A stretch of DNA of 64,000 nt from Paludibacteraceae bacterium (GTDB lineage Bacteria > Bacteroidota > Bacteroidia > Bacteroidales > Paludibacteraceae), in the NCBI GenBank assembly GCA_017471175.1, contig JAFUVS010000011.1, positions 1-64,000 of the forward strand. Reading direction: 5' to 3'. Both the position numbers and the translations under genes were made by a program. Of the stretch, positions 1 through 6,696 are shown one piece after another. Below the pieces are notes generated by a model, which searched no databases, was not told where the DNA came from, and saw only the letters and a program-made list of their open reading frames with translations. Each line of letters begins with the position of its first letter. Position 1 is the stretch's first letter.

Positions 1-373
1 GATGCAGGAATACCTCTCCGAGACCACGCGCACGGTCTGCAATATGATTAGCCGCAATGTGCTCGCTCGCTACCCCGGAATGCGTGTCGTAGTGCCGCAT
101 GGTGGAGCCTATCTGCCGATCGCTATCCCGCGAATGCGGTCACTCTATCCGGTGATGCGCCAGAACGGCTTAGTGGGAGAGATTGACTTCGAAGCCAACC
201 TCAACAGCCTCTAATTTGACTTGGCCGGTTCGCCTTCGGAAGAGACCATCCGCGCGCTGCTGACCCTCACCACGCGTGACCGTCTCCTCTACGGAACTGA
301 CTATCCATATGTCGCGCCCAAAGTTATTAAAGCCAACATCGAACGTATCAAACAACATCTTCCCAACAAATAA
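1..373 (+). pseudogene. Amidohydrolase family protein, 3' part, interrupted by an in-frame stop
   Basis: This is the C-terminal part of a metal-dependent amidohydrolase of the ACMSD/decarboxylase-like type (Amidohydro_2). The gene begins before the window. The frame runs from base 2, reads VVPHGGAYLP and a conserved-looking ARG/MET-rich helix, and then meets a TAA at 212-214. The same frame continues without another stop to TAA at 371-373 and reads FDLAG after the stop and LLYGTDYPY near the end. These are the usual last beta-strand motifs of the family, with the Asp of GTDYP as a metal/catalytic residue. The stop sits where a Tyr (LYFDLAG) would be expected, one base away from TAT or TAC. 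So it is a recent nonsense mutation, a sequencing error or, less likely, a recoded codon. The next gene starts 5 bases later, suggesting one operon. Confidence 0.8.
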
Positions 374-378
374 ACCCT

Positions 379-1437
379 ATGAAACGCTTTTTTACCCTTT
401 TTGCTGCTATGAGCTTGATTCTCAGCACGTCTTCCGCCAAAACGCTGGTGGTTTATTACAGCTACACCGGCAACTGCGAGAGTATCGTTACTGAACTGAC
501 GAACCAGATCTCTGCCGATGTCTTGGAGATAGAACCGGCAGAAAAAGGCCTTCGCTACGAAGCCAACAACTACGCGCTGGGCACTCAACTGCTCAATGCC
601 ATCAAAGCGAACCCTAACAATGCCGCTTCCTATCCTGCGATTGATCCTGTAAGTGTGTCCGTGGCGGATTACTCTACCGTCATCATCGTTACGCCGCTGT
701 GGTGGAGCCAGATGGCTGCAATCATGCAGAGTTACCTCTTCCAAGTCGGCGCACAATTAGCCAACAAGAAAGTGGGACTCATCGTCTCCTCTGCTTCAAG
801 CGGCATCAGCGGCGTTGTGGCTGATTGCCATCGTCTTGTGCCCGATGCCGATTACCTGCCGGAGAACCTCTGGATCAATAACTCCAACCGCTCCAACCTC
901 TCCACGCTCATTGCCAATTGGGTAGAGACCTGCGGCTTGAACCAAACAGCCGACGCCGCCCGACAAATCAATGTAGTCATCGGTTCAAAGACCTTTACTG
1001 CTACGCTTGCAGACTCCGAAACAGGCGAAGCTTTTGCTGCCTTATTACCCCTTTCCGTCACGATGAACGAACTGAACGGCAATGAGAAATACCATTACCT
1101 GTCCACCTCTCTTCCCACCGCTGCATACCAGCCCGGCATAATCCATGCCGGCGATCTGATGCTCTATGGCAACAACTGTGTCGTCCTCTTCTACGAGACT
1201 TTCAACACCTCCTATTCCTATACCCGCCTCGGAACGATTGACGATCCTTCCGACCTTGCCGCCGCTCTCGGTTCCGGTAACGTCTCCGTCCGTTTTGAAT
1301 TCGGCACTACTACTGAAAACCTCACCCCAACCCTCTCCTCAAGAGAGGGAGTAAAGGTGCTCCGTAACGGACAACTCTATATAAGGTACAACGGAGCAAC
1401 GTATAATGTCCAAGGGGTAAAAGTGAATGCCGAATAA
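379..1437 (+). CDS. Secreted flavodoxin-like protein with cyclophilin-like domain and C-terminal tail
   Basis: The 352-residue product starts with a signal peptide (about residues 1-20, ending STSSA). It is followed by a flavodoxin-type domain (about 21-185) with the FMN phosphate-binding loop YYSYTGN and TPLWW. Such domains bind FMN and carry electrons; export outside the cytoplasm is less usual. About residues 195-320 look like the cyclophilin-like domain (DUF-type, beta-rich) often fused to flavodoxins in Bacteroidales. The last 27 residues contain NGQLYIRYNG and YNVQG, closely like the tail of the C10 protease at 29544. That suggests a shared sorting or attachment signal rather than part of the catalytic fold. 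The gene follows the broken amidohydrolase by 5 bases and is probably co-transcribed. The function of the pair is unknown; an oxidoreductase role is inferred. Confidence 0.75.
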   Translation: MKRFFTLFAAMSLILSTSSAKTLVVYYSYTGNCESIVTELTNQISADVLEIEPAEKGLRYEANNYALGTQLLNAIKANPNNAASYPAIDPVSVSVADYSTVIIVTPLWWSQMAAIMQSYLFQVGAQLANKKVGLIVSSASSGISGVVADCHRLVPDADYLPENLWINNSNRSNLSTLIANWVETCGLNQTADAARQINVVIGSKTFTATLADSETGEAFAALLPLSVTMNELNGNEKYHYLSTSLPTAAYQPGIIHAGDLMLYGNNCVVLFYETFNTSYSYTRLGTIDDPSDLAAALGSGNVSVRFEFGTTTENLTPTLSSREGVKVLRNGQLYIRYNGATYNVQGVKVNAE

Positions 1438-1483
1438 GTGAGAAGTATCTATCTCGCTCGCGGAAAGCCCGATAGTATCGGGG

Positions 1484-1529
1484 ATAAAAGAAGAAAGAAA
1501 AAGCCGGCCTGCTTGGTAGTCAAGCAGGC
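1484..1529 (-). terminator. Intrinsic terminator of the lipoprotein pair
   Basis: On the minus strand a 9-bp perfect stem (GCCTGCTTG / CAAGCAGGC, 1507-1529) with a 5-base loop is followed by a T-rich run read from 1506 to 1484. It lies about 110 bases past the stop codon of the PKD lipoprotein. Confidence 0.6.
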
Positions 1530-1636
1530 TGGAGTTCCGAGAAATCGAGTTATCGGGGAATTGATAGAGCGAAAGGCTAAAAGAGAAAGCGTCATGCAGT
1601 TTAACTGCACAACGCTTACATAGAATTTTTGTTATT

Positions 1637-2767
1637 CTACTTGTATTCAAACAAGATAGAAACCGTAGTGTCCCAATTATCATTTTGTAACACTAATTCA
1701 TCCAAATATAATTTTATACTTTCTGTATATAACTTCTGTTTCAATATTTGGGTTCCATCTCCGCTAGATGTATTATTCCAATAAACATACACTGTATAAT
1801 AATTATCTCCACTTAGCCCCGTCATCTCTATAGGGGAAGAGAATATATATTCATAAGGTAAATTATTGTCAGTAAGCATAGGAGTATAATTCGTATTCCA
1901 CCATGTTCCAGAAAAAAAATCATCATCTTTACATACTGATTTGTAGTATTTGCCTTTTTTTCCAACGCTCTCGTACCTTAGACCTTTGACAAATACCTTA
2001 GGAGCCGTAATTTGCACAGTTTGTCTATATTGCTGACTGCCCGATGGATTTTTCGCTACTAAGGTAATAATATATGAACCGACAGCACTATATCTATGAG
2101 TGGGATTTTTTTCTGTTGAAGTTTTCCCATCTCCAAAATCCCATTCATAGGAAGTCGCATTAGTAGAAGTATTTGTCAAAACAATTTTCAAAGGAGCTTC
2201 TGTTTTGAATGAAAAACTTGCTGTCGGTTGTTTGTATGAGACAGATACATTTTGTTTATATGTATCCGTTTTTTCTCCATTACTTGCAACCAAACTGACA
2301 GAATATGTTCCAGCTGAAGTATATGTAATGGTTGGATCTTTTTGAGTAGATGTCTTTCCATTACCAAAATTCCAAGAATATGATTGAGCATTTGTTGATT
2401 GATTCTTGAACGTAACTTCCAAACCATTAGTAGAATATGAAAATTTAGCTTGCGGGGTTGGATCTGACAGGCTAATAGTTACCTCATACGTACTTGATTT
2501 AGTTATATTTGTGGCTTTAAGTGTCACCGTATACGTTCCTGCACTTGAATATTTCTTTACTGGACTCATTTCCGATGTAGCAGATCCATCTCCAAATGTC
2601 CAATAGAAACTTTTTGCGTTTAGAGATTGATTCGTAAATGTCACCGTTTTATCATTGACCGAATAAGAGAATTTTGCTACGGGTTCTGCTTCCGGTTCTT
2701 CTTTCTTACACCCAGCAAACAGCACAACAAGAAGTGCTGTAAATAAGATTTTGTTTTTCATATTCAT
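1637..2767 (-). CDS. Lipoprotein with three PKD domains
   Basis: The 376-residue product has a lipoprotein signal (LLVVLFAGC, lipobox FAGC near residue 19), an acidic linker and then three successive PKD domains (about residues 27-100, 105-180 and 183-258). Each contains the usual WxFGDG-type motif (YWTFGDGS, YSWNFGNGK, YEWDFGDGK) and an AGTY/VGSY strand. The last about 115 residues are a separate beta-rich domain with many aromatic residues that I do not recognise. PKD domains usually bind polysaccharide or protein at the cell surface, and the lipid anchor fits that. A start two codons downstream (2761) is equally possible. The gene is visibly richer in A+T than its surroundings, as is the next one, which may mean horizontal origin. 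It lies 13 bases after the small lipoprotein, probably in the same transcript. Confidence 0.8.
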   Translation of the reverse strand: MNMKNKILFTALLVVLFAGCKKEEPEAEPVAKFSYSVNDKTVTFTNQSLNAKSFYWTFGDGSATSEMSPVKKYSSAGTYTVTLKATNITKSSTYEVTISLSDPTPQAKFSYSTNGLEVTFKNQSTNAQSYSWNFGNGKTSTQKDPTITYTSAGTYSVSLVASNGEKTDTYKQNVSVSYKQPTASFSFKTEAPLKIVLTNTSTNATSYEWDFGDGKTSTEKNPTHRYSAVGSYIITLVAKNPSGSQQYRQTVQITAPKVFVKGLRYESVGKKGKYYKSVCKDDDFFSGTWWNTNYTPMLTDNNLPYEYIFSSPIEMTGLSGDNYYTVYVYWNNTSSGDGTQILKQKLYTESIKLYLDELVLQNDNWDTTVSILFEYK

Positions 2768-2780
2768 CGAAATTTAATTG

Positions 2781-3146
2781 TTATAATTCAGTTATCATAC
2801 TTGTTGAAGATGAGCCAGTTAGCGTCATCTTATAAGATCTATTCCATTTAAAATAATAGTTATTCCAGTTGTAGCCACCAACTCTATTGCCTTTTTTATC
2901 ATAGAATTCCGCTTCTACGTAAACAGGTAGATTGACGGATGTATTAGACAATACTACTTTCCCGCTATTATTATGTGCACCTGCCGTTGCAACCAAACGG
3001 TTGTCACAATATACATTCGCGGAATAATCCGTTCCGTTTACTACGTAAAGGATGGGATAATTTCCCAAGGCTCCATCTTTGTTGCAGGAGGAAAATGTTC
3101 CTGCTAATAAGGCAACGAGTGCCATTAGAACAATTTTTTGTTTCAT
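2781..3146 (-). CDS. Small lipoprotein of unknown function
   Basis: A 121-residue protein with a clear lipoprotein signal: a hydrophobic stretch from residue 5 and lipobox FSSC at about residue 21. The mature part has regularly spaced aromatic and valine residues (YPILYVVNGT, VYVEAEFYD, YKMTLTG), which suggests a single beta-sandwich domain, perhaps immunoglobulin-like or transthyretin-like. I do not recognise the family. It is the first gene of an AT-rich two-gene unit with the PKD lipoprotein. It may be a partner or surface accessory of that protein. Confidence 0.7.
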   Translation of the reverse strand: MKQKIVLMALVALLAGTFSSCNKDGALGNYPILYVVNGTDYSANVYCDNRLVATAGAHNNSGKVVLSNTSVNLPVYVEAEFYDKKGNRVGGYNWNNYYFKWNRSYKMTLTGSSSTSMITEL

Positions 3147-3482
3147 ATTCGTGTATGTATTTATTTTTTAGCACAATAAAAGCGTGCGCTTTCGTTCGCT
3201 TCGATTTGGTTCCTTGAGGTCCTAGACTTACCTTAATCATTCAAATCTATGCACGGAAAACTCACGCTGATACGTGAGCGTGCATAAACCGTGGCTTGAA
3301 TGATTAATGGTTCTTGTAACTTGTCTAGGGTTTCAAGGATACCAAGTTTCGGCTTATTACGCTTTATTTATGTATGTTGTTTGTCTGTTGTTTTATGCCA
3401 TAGGCAGACTTGTTTTAATTTTTTTATCGGTCAAGATTGGCCGATACATTATTTATATATTTACTTCTCGGAGAGGGACGAT
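3147..3482. other. Non-coding AT-rich stretch holding a long hairpin
   Basis: This 336-base gap separates the DUF1016 gene from the small lipoprotein. It holds the long inverted repeat described at 3212-3338 and a smaller stem at about 3427-3447 (ATCGGTCAA / TTGGCCGAT, with one G-T pair). The only open frames are overlapping short ones rich in hydrophobic residues, without start signals I trust. I found no TAnnTTTG promoter for the lipoprotein genes here. Confidence 0.6.
3212..3338. repeat. 127-bp imperfect inverted repeat (long hairpin)
   Basis: The two arms pair along almost their whole length. CCTTGA (3212) pairs with the TTTCAAGG end (3338), CCTAGAC (3221-3227) with GTCTAGG (3323-3329), TTAATCATTCAA (3233-3244) with TTGAATGATTAA (3297-3308), TGCACG with CGTGCA, and CTCACG with CGTGAG around a 6-base loop at about 3267-3272. 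The right arm has extra unpaired bases, giving asymmetric bulges. There is no coding content. It could be a structured RNA, the end of a small mobile element or a regulatory hairpin. Confidence 0.65.
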
Positions 3483-4607
3483 TTATTTATTTTGCTCCAA
3501 ATAGTTTTCTATATCTTGTTCTGTGGGTAGTTGGAGACGGTATTTGCTAACAAAGACACTATCTGCCAAGCCTTCTGTTGCGTATTGTACCGTGGTCTTT
3601 CCATAGTCAGAACAAAGCAACAAGCCAATTGGCGGATTGTCATCCGGTTGCATTACTTCGTGACGATAGTAATTGAGATACATATTCAGTTGTGAAGCAT
3701 ACTCATGGCGAAAACGATCGGTCTTTAGTTCGACAATCAAATGGCACTTGAGAATACGGTGGTAGAAAATTAAATCTGCCTTGAAGTAGTCATTGTCAAT
3801 CAGTATCCTTTTCTGGCGTGCTTCAAAACAGAAACCATTCCCTAATTCCAATAAGAACTGCTGCAAGTGGTTCAGGATTGCTGTTTCGAGTTTGGTCTCT
3901 GTATAGGCGGCTTGTTCCGGTAAGTCCAAGAACTCCAAAGCGACCGGATCGCGGATGATATCTTGCGGACGGATTGCAGGCCCTTTTGTGGCAGTCTTAT
4001 GAAGGAGTTGCTTGTCTTTTGACAAACCCATCCGTTCATAATAGAGCGATGAGACTTGTCTGTCCAACTCCTTGATTGTCCAGCAACCAGTGATGGCTTC
4101 ATGCTCATAAAAAGCACGCTTGAGTGGTTCCTTGATATTCGCAAGGTAAACCAAATGCGTGGCTGACAGGCTGTTAAACAGTTTGTCGGCTGGTGTTTGC
4201 CACGGTTCTATTGTGGTTGGCGAAGAAATTGCGGTTGCTGACCGCAAAATCGTAGTGTCGCCTGTCTTATCAGAAATTGCGGTCGGCAACCGCAAAATGT
4301 CTTTCTTGCTGAATTTCAGCACAAAAGGCAACACTTGTTCGCCTAATTTCGGGTACGCATTGTACATCAAACGGAATTCATACAAGCGCCTTTCTCCAAG
4401 TCCACGCATGTGAATACGTTTCGCCAAATTTTTCAAGAGTGCCTCACCATATTGTGCTCTGTCTTCTCCGTTCTGCTCATACTCTACTATATACCAGCCA
4501 ACCAACCAGTTACGGGCGGTCAAAGACAGATTGACCGCGTGAGCCGCTTGTTGTTGCAAAGCGGTTTGGATGGATTCGATATTTTGGGCTAATAATTCAA
4601 ACGTCAT
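3483..4607 (-). CDS. DUF1016 (YhcG-like) predicted PD-(D/E)XK nuclease
   Basis: The 374-residue product matches the DUF1016 family. It has an N-terminal helical, HTH-like part (about residues 5-110, with LTARNWLVGWYIVEYE and RRLYEFRLMY) and a C-terminal restriction-endonuclease-like nuclease core (about 205-360). Nuclease motifs are DLIFYH (acidic metal ligand) and LIVELKTD (the E-x-K pair). Members are linked to DNA repair, mobile elements or defence; the substrate here is unknown. Between the domains (about residues 110-140) lies a linker encoded by two near-identical palindromic DNA copies. The start at 4607 is preferred because the -7 promoter box lies at 4629-4636, so a longer reading frame from 4631 would begin inside the promoter. 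It appears to be transcribed alone. Confidence 0.85.
   Translation of the reverse strand: MTFELLAQNIESIQTALQQQAAHAVNLSLTARNWLVGWYIVEYEQNGEDRAQYGEALLKNLAKRIHMRGLGERRLYEFRLMYNAYPKLGEQVLPFVLKFSKKDILRLPTAISDKTGDTTILRSATAISSPTTIEPWQTPADKLFNSLSATHLVYLANIKEPLKRAFYEHEAITGCWTIKELDRQVSSLYYERMGLSKDKQLLHKTATKGPAIRPQDIIRDPVALEFLDLPEQAAYTETKLETAILNHLQQFLLELGNGFCFEARQKRILIDNDYFKADLIFYHRILKCHLIVELKTDRFRHEYASQLNMYLNYYRHEVMQPDDNPPIGLLLCSDYGKTTVQYATEGLADSVFVSKYRLQLPTEQDIENYLEQNK
4225..4299. repeat. Duplicated 27-bp palindromic element inside the DUF1016 gene
   Basis: Bases 4225-4251 and 4273-4299 are near-identical 27-mers (start GAAATTGCGGT, end ACCGCAAAAT) 48 bases apart, differing mainly in the loop (TGCTG against CGGCA). 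Each is itself an inverted repeat (TTGCGGT / ACCGCAA). The spacing is a multiple of three, so the frame is kept and the encoded residues (TAIS, SATAIS) repeat. Confidence 0.8.
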
Positions 4608-4628
4608 GGCATGTACAAAATTCGATTG

Positions 4629-4660
4629 CAAAAGTACTACTTTTTGGGGAGATATGCAAA
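4629..4660 (-). promoter_or_regulatory. Bacteroidota-type promoter of the DUF1016 gene
   Basis: On the minus strand TTTG (4657-4660), 20 bases, then TACTTTTG (4629-4636). This matches the known Bacteroidota consensus exactly and places transcription start about 15 bases before the ATG at 4607. Confidence 0.85.
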
Positions 4661-5016
4661 TATATTTGCTAAAATCTTGCAGGAAAGTGGATTTTTAGGG
4701 TAGTAAAGATGTTGTCGGAGGCGAGTTGGGTGAGGATGGAGGGACGGTCGAGGTAGCGGGCGGAGACGTAACGGGCGTAGCCGGCAAGCAAGGAAGATGC
4801 GAAAAAGGATTCGTAAGAGGAGTCGAAGAAGAGGGCGTTCGTAAGCAGCAGAATGCTGATTCGTTAAGGTATGGTAGTCTTAGGTTCCACTGTTGGGCGT
4901 TGACTAACTTATGGAAAGCCTATCTATAACATAAGAATAACCTAAGAATAACTAAAGAATATCCTAAGGCTTTTAGCAAGAAGATCGCTGCAAAAGTACA
5001 AATATAGCACAACTAT

Positions 5017-5095
5017 TTGAGGGGATTTATGTAAGAGAAAAGTGTATATTGACGCACGATTCTGCAAAATTGGTAGATATTGAGGGGATTTATGT
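5017..5095 (+). repeat. 16-bp direct repeat upstream of the ABM lipoprotein promoter
   Basis: TTGAGGGGATTTATGT occurs exactly at 5017-5032 and 5080-5095, 63 bases apart. The second copy touches the -33 TTTG box of the promoter for the gene at 5195. The position suggests regulator binding sites; the spacing is about six DNA turns. Confidence 0.6.
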
Positions 5096-5126
5096 TTGTC
5101 TATTTGAGAAAACAGCAGTAATTTTG
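5095..5126 (+). promoter_or_regulatory. Promoter of the ABM-domain lipoprotein gene
   Basis: TTTG (5095-5098), 20 bases, TAATTTTG (5119-5126). Spacing and boxes fit the Bacteroidota consensus; the start codon follows at 5195. Confidence 0.8.
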
Positions 5127-5194
5127 CTCTCGCTTATGTTAAGGTTCGTTACGACTCACATAATGCGAAAATATGAAAAGACGGTACTGATAAT

Positions 5195-5629
5195 ATGAAG
5201 AAACTATTTATCCTTATGCTTGCGGCAGTGACCTTTGCGGCTTGCAATAAACCCAATGAGAAGATGAATAAATGTGAAAATGAGGAAATGAGTAGATGTG
5301 AAAATGCTTTGCTGGTTCGCATCGCGGAGATAGAGGTGAATGAGGGTTATCTGGAGCAATATCTCGCCGCCGCGCATAATGTCGGCACAAAGTCCGTAGA
5401 GACCGAGCCGGGCGTGATCTGTATTTTCCCGATGCAGGTGAAGGAGCAGCCGAACACCATCCGCATTGTGGAGATCTACCGCGACCAAGAGGCGTACCAG
5501 TCGCACCTCCAAACGTCGCATTTCCTCGAATACAAACAAGGCACGCTCCACATGGTCAAGTCGCTCAAACTGGTGGACACCAACCCGTTAGCACCTGAAT
5601 CTATGCTCCTTATCTTCAAGAAGTTCTGA
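5195..5629 (+). CDS. Lipoprotein with antibiotic-biosynthesis-monooxygenase (ABM) domain
   Basis: A 144-residue product with a lipoprotein signal (AAVTFAAC, Cys at residue 16), a short polar linker containing two copies of a KCEN/RCEN motif, and an ABM-type dimeric alpha/beta-barrel domain (about residues 40-140). The latter has the typical EVNEGYLEQYL helix, EPGVICIF strand and SHLQTSHF segment. ABM proteins are small quinone or haem monooxygenases or epimerase-like enzymes; the lipid anchor puts this one in the periplasm or at the cell surface. The leader and linker closely resemble those of the hydrolase lipoprotein at 39331 (both read NxKMxKCEN after the lipobox), suggesting a common origin of the signal cassette. 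It is a single-gene unit, ending 11 bases from the convergent holA stop. Confidence 0.8.
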   Translation: MKKLFILMLAAVTFAACNKPNEKMNKCENEEMSRCENALLVRIAEIEVNEGYLEQYLAAAHNVGTKSVETEPGVICIFPMQVKEQPNTIRIVEIYRDQEAYQSHLQTSHFLEYKQGTLHMVKSLKLVDTNPLAPESMLLIFKKF

Positions 5630-5640
5630 TAACATAGAGA

Positions 5641-6675
5641 TTAGTGGAGAATCTTGTAGATGAGTTCCTTCCAGAGATCCTCGTCGGTGGCGGAAGGATT
5701 GTCTATGCCTTTGAGACGGGCATCCGTTTCGCGGAAAAAGCCGATGATACGGAACGTCTTGCCTGCAGAGAAACGACGCGCTGCCTGCGCATAGTCTTTG
5801 ACAAAGAAAGGCGGAACACCTAATGCAGGTCCGGCAACGCGCTCCGACTTGTCGGACAGGTAATGGTAGATCATCAGGTTGGCAAAGAAATTGTAAAGAA
5901 CACCCAACTCCTTAATCATCGGGTGGGACTTGGAGGAAGCAAAGTACTGCGTGATGCGATTGGCTTTGAGTACATCGCCTGCAATGAGCGCGTTCTGCAA
6001 CTCAAAGACGTTGAAGTCCTTGGATATACCGAGGTTACGTTCGATGAGGGCTGCATCGATATGGTTCTGCCCTTCGGGCATACCGAGAATGAGTTTGTCC
6101 ACCGCCTTGACGACACCCGCCATATCCGTGCCGATATAGTCGGATAGGAGTTGTGGGACACTTCTATCGAAGGTGATATGGAGTTTTCTTTCGCTAATAG
6201 CGGATTGAAGATAGGTCTGAATCCAAGCCGCCATCTGATAGTCGCGTAACTTGTCAGACTGCATCCATACGCCGCCGTTCTTCTCGAAGTTCTTCCAGAC
6301 ACCAAGACGTTTATCCGGCTGCCCGAACTTGTAGCAGATTACCAAGACCGTATTGGGTTGCGGGTGCTCCATATAGAAGCCGAGTGCTTCCCACTTCTTG
6401 ATGGTTTGCGCCTCTTTGACGATGACCACTTTCTTGCCGCCCATCATAGCGAAGCCACGCGCGTGACCAATGACGGGCGAAATGTCATCGCCCGAAAGGT
6501 CTTTGCCATAAACCACTATCTGGTCCATTTCGCGCGCTGCCTCGTCTAATACGTTCTGCTCGATAAACTGACATACCAGGTCAATATAATAGGACTCTTC
6601 CCCACACAAGAGATATGCCGTGGCATCGTACTTACCCTGCCTGAGGGACTTCATCAGTTCATCGTATTTAACCAT
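5641..6675 (-). CDS. holA: DNA polymerase III delta subunit
   Basis: A 344-residue protein of normal length for HolA. The delta subunit is the clamp-loader 'wrench' that opens the beta sliding clamp, acting in the cytoplasm within the tau/gamma-delta-delta' complex. Family features are the N-terminal YLLCGEESYYIDL start, the VIVKEAQ strand of the AAA+-like domain, MAAWIQTYL, SDYIGTDMAGVVKAVDKL in the lid domain, and the C-terminal helical collar with FxLxNALIAGD-type residues. It lacks a working Walker A, as is normal for delta. It is the last gene of a minus-strand run after gcvP and the YitT gene (21-base gap), an order with no clear functional logic. Confidence 0.92.
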   Translation of the reverse strand: MVKYDELMKSLRQGKYDATAYLLCGEESYYIDLVCQFIEQNVLDEAAREMDQIVVYGKDLSGDDISPVIGHARGFAMMGGKKVVIVKEAQTIKKWEALGFYMEHPQPNTVLVICYKFGQPDKRLGVWKNFEKNGGVWMQSDKLRDYQMAAWIQTYLQSAISERKLHITFDRSVPQLLSDYIGTDMAGVVKAVDKLILGMPEGQNHIDAALIERNLGISKDFNVFELQNALIAGDVLKANRITQYFASSKSHPMIKELGVLYNFFANLMIYHYLSDKSERVAGPALGVPPFFVKDYAQAARRFSAGKTFRIIGFFRETDARLKGIDNPSATDEDLWKELIYKILH

Positions 6676-6696
6676 AATTCCGAAACTTATAAGATG

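Larger units (their letters stand above)
4661..5194. other. Gene-poor stretch with a decayed gene fragment (4669-4863, minus)
   Basis: There is no intact gene in about 530 bases. On the minus strand a 64-codon frame without a start codon (4863 to stop TAG at 4669-4671) has native-looking codon use and reads ALFFDSSYESFFASSLLAG and then ARYVSARYLDRPSILT, so it looks like the C-terminal end of a lost gene I cannot name. Upstream of it are short tandem A-rich repeats (about 4928-4970, unit near CTAAGAATAA) and a lone TACTTTTG box on the minus strand (4991-4998), possibly the old promoter. The right end holds the repeats and promoter of the next gene. Confidence 0.4.

Noticed and set aside
3212-3338. 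Integron attC site
   Set aside because: Size and hairpin fit, but the ends do not show the GTTRRRY/RYYYAAC core sites and no integrase or cassette array is visible.
3307-3504. Small hydrophobic protein gene in the AT-rich gap
   Set aside because: It overlaps the hairpin arm and another frame equally long, and has no promoter.
3483-4607. DUF1016 gene as part of a defence island
   Set aside because: No restriction, CRISPR, abortive infection or phage genes lie nearby.
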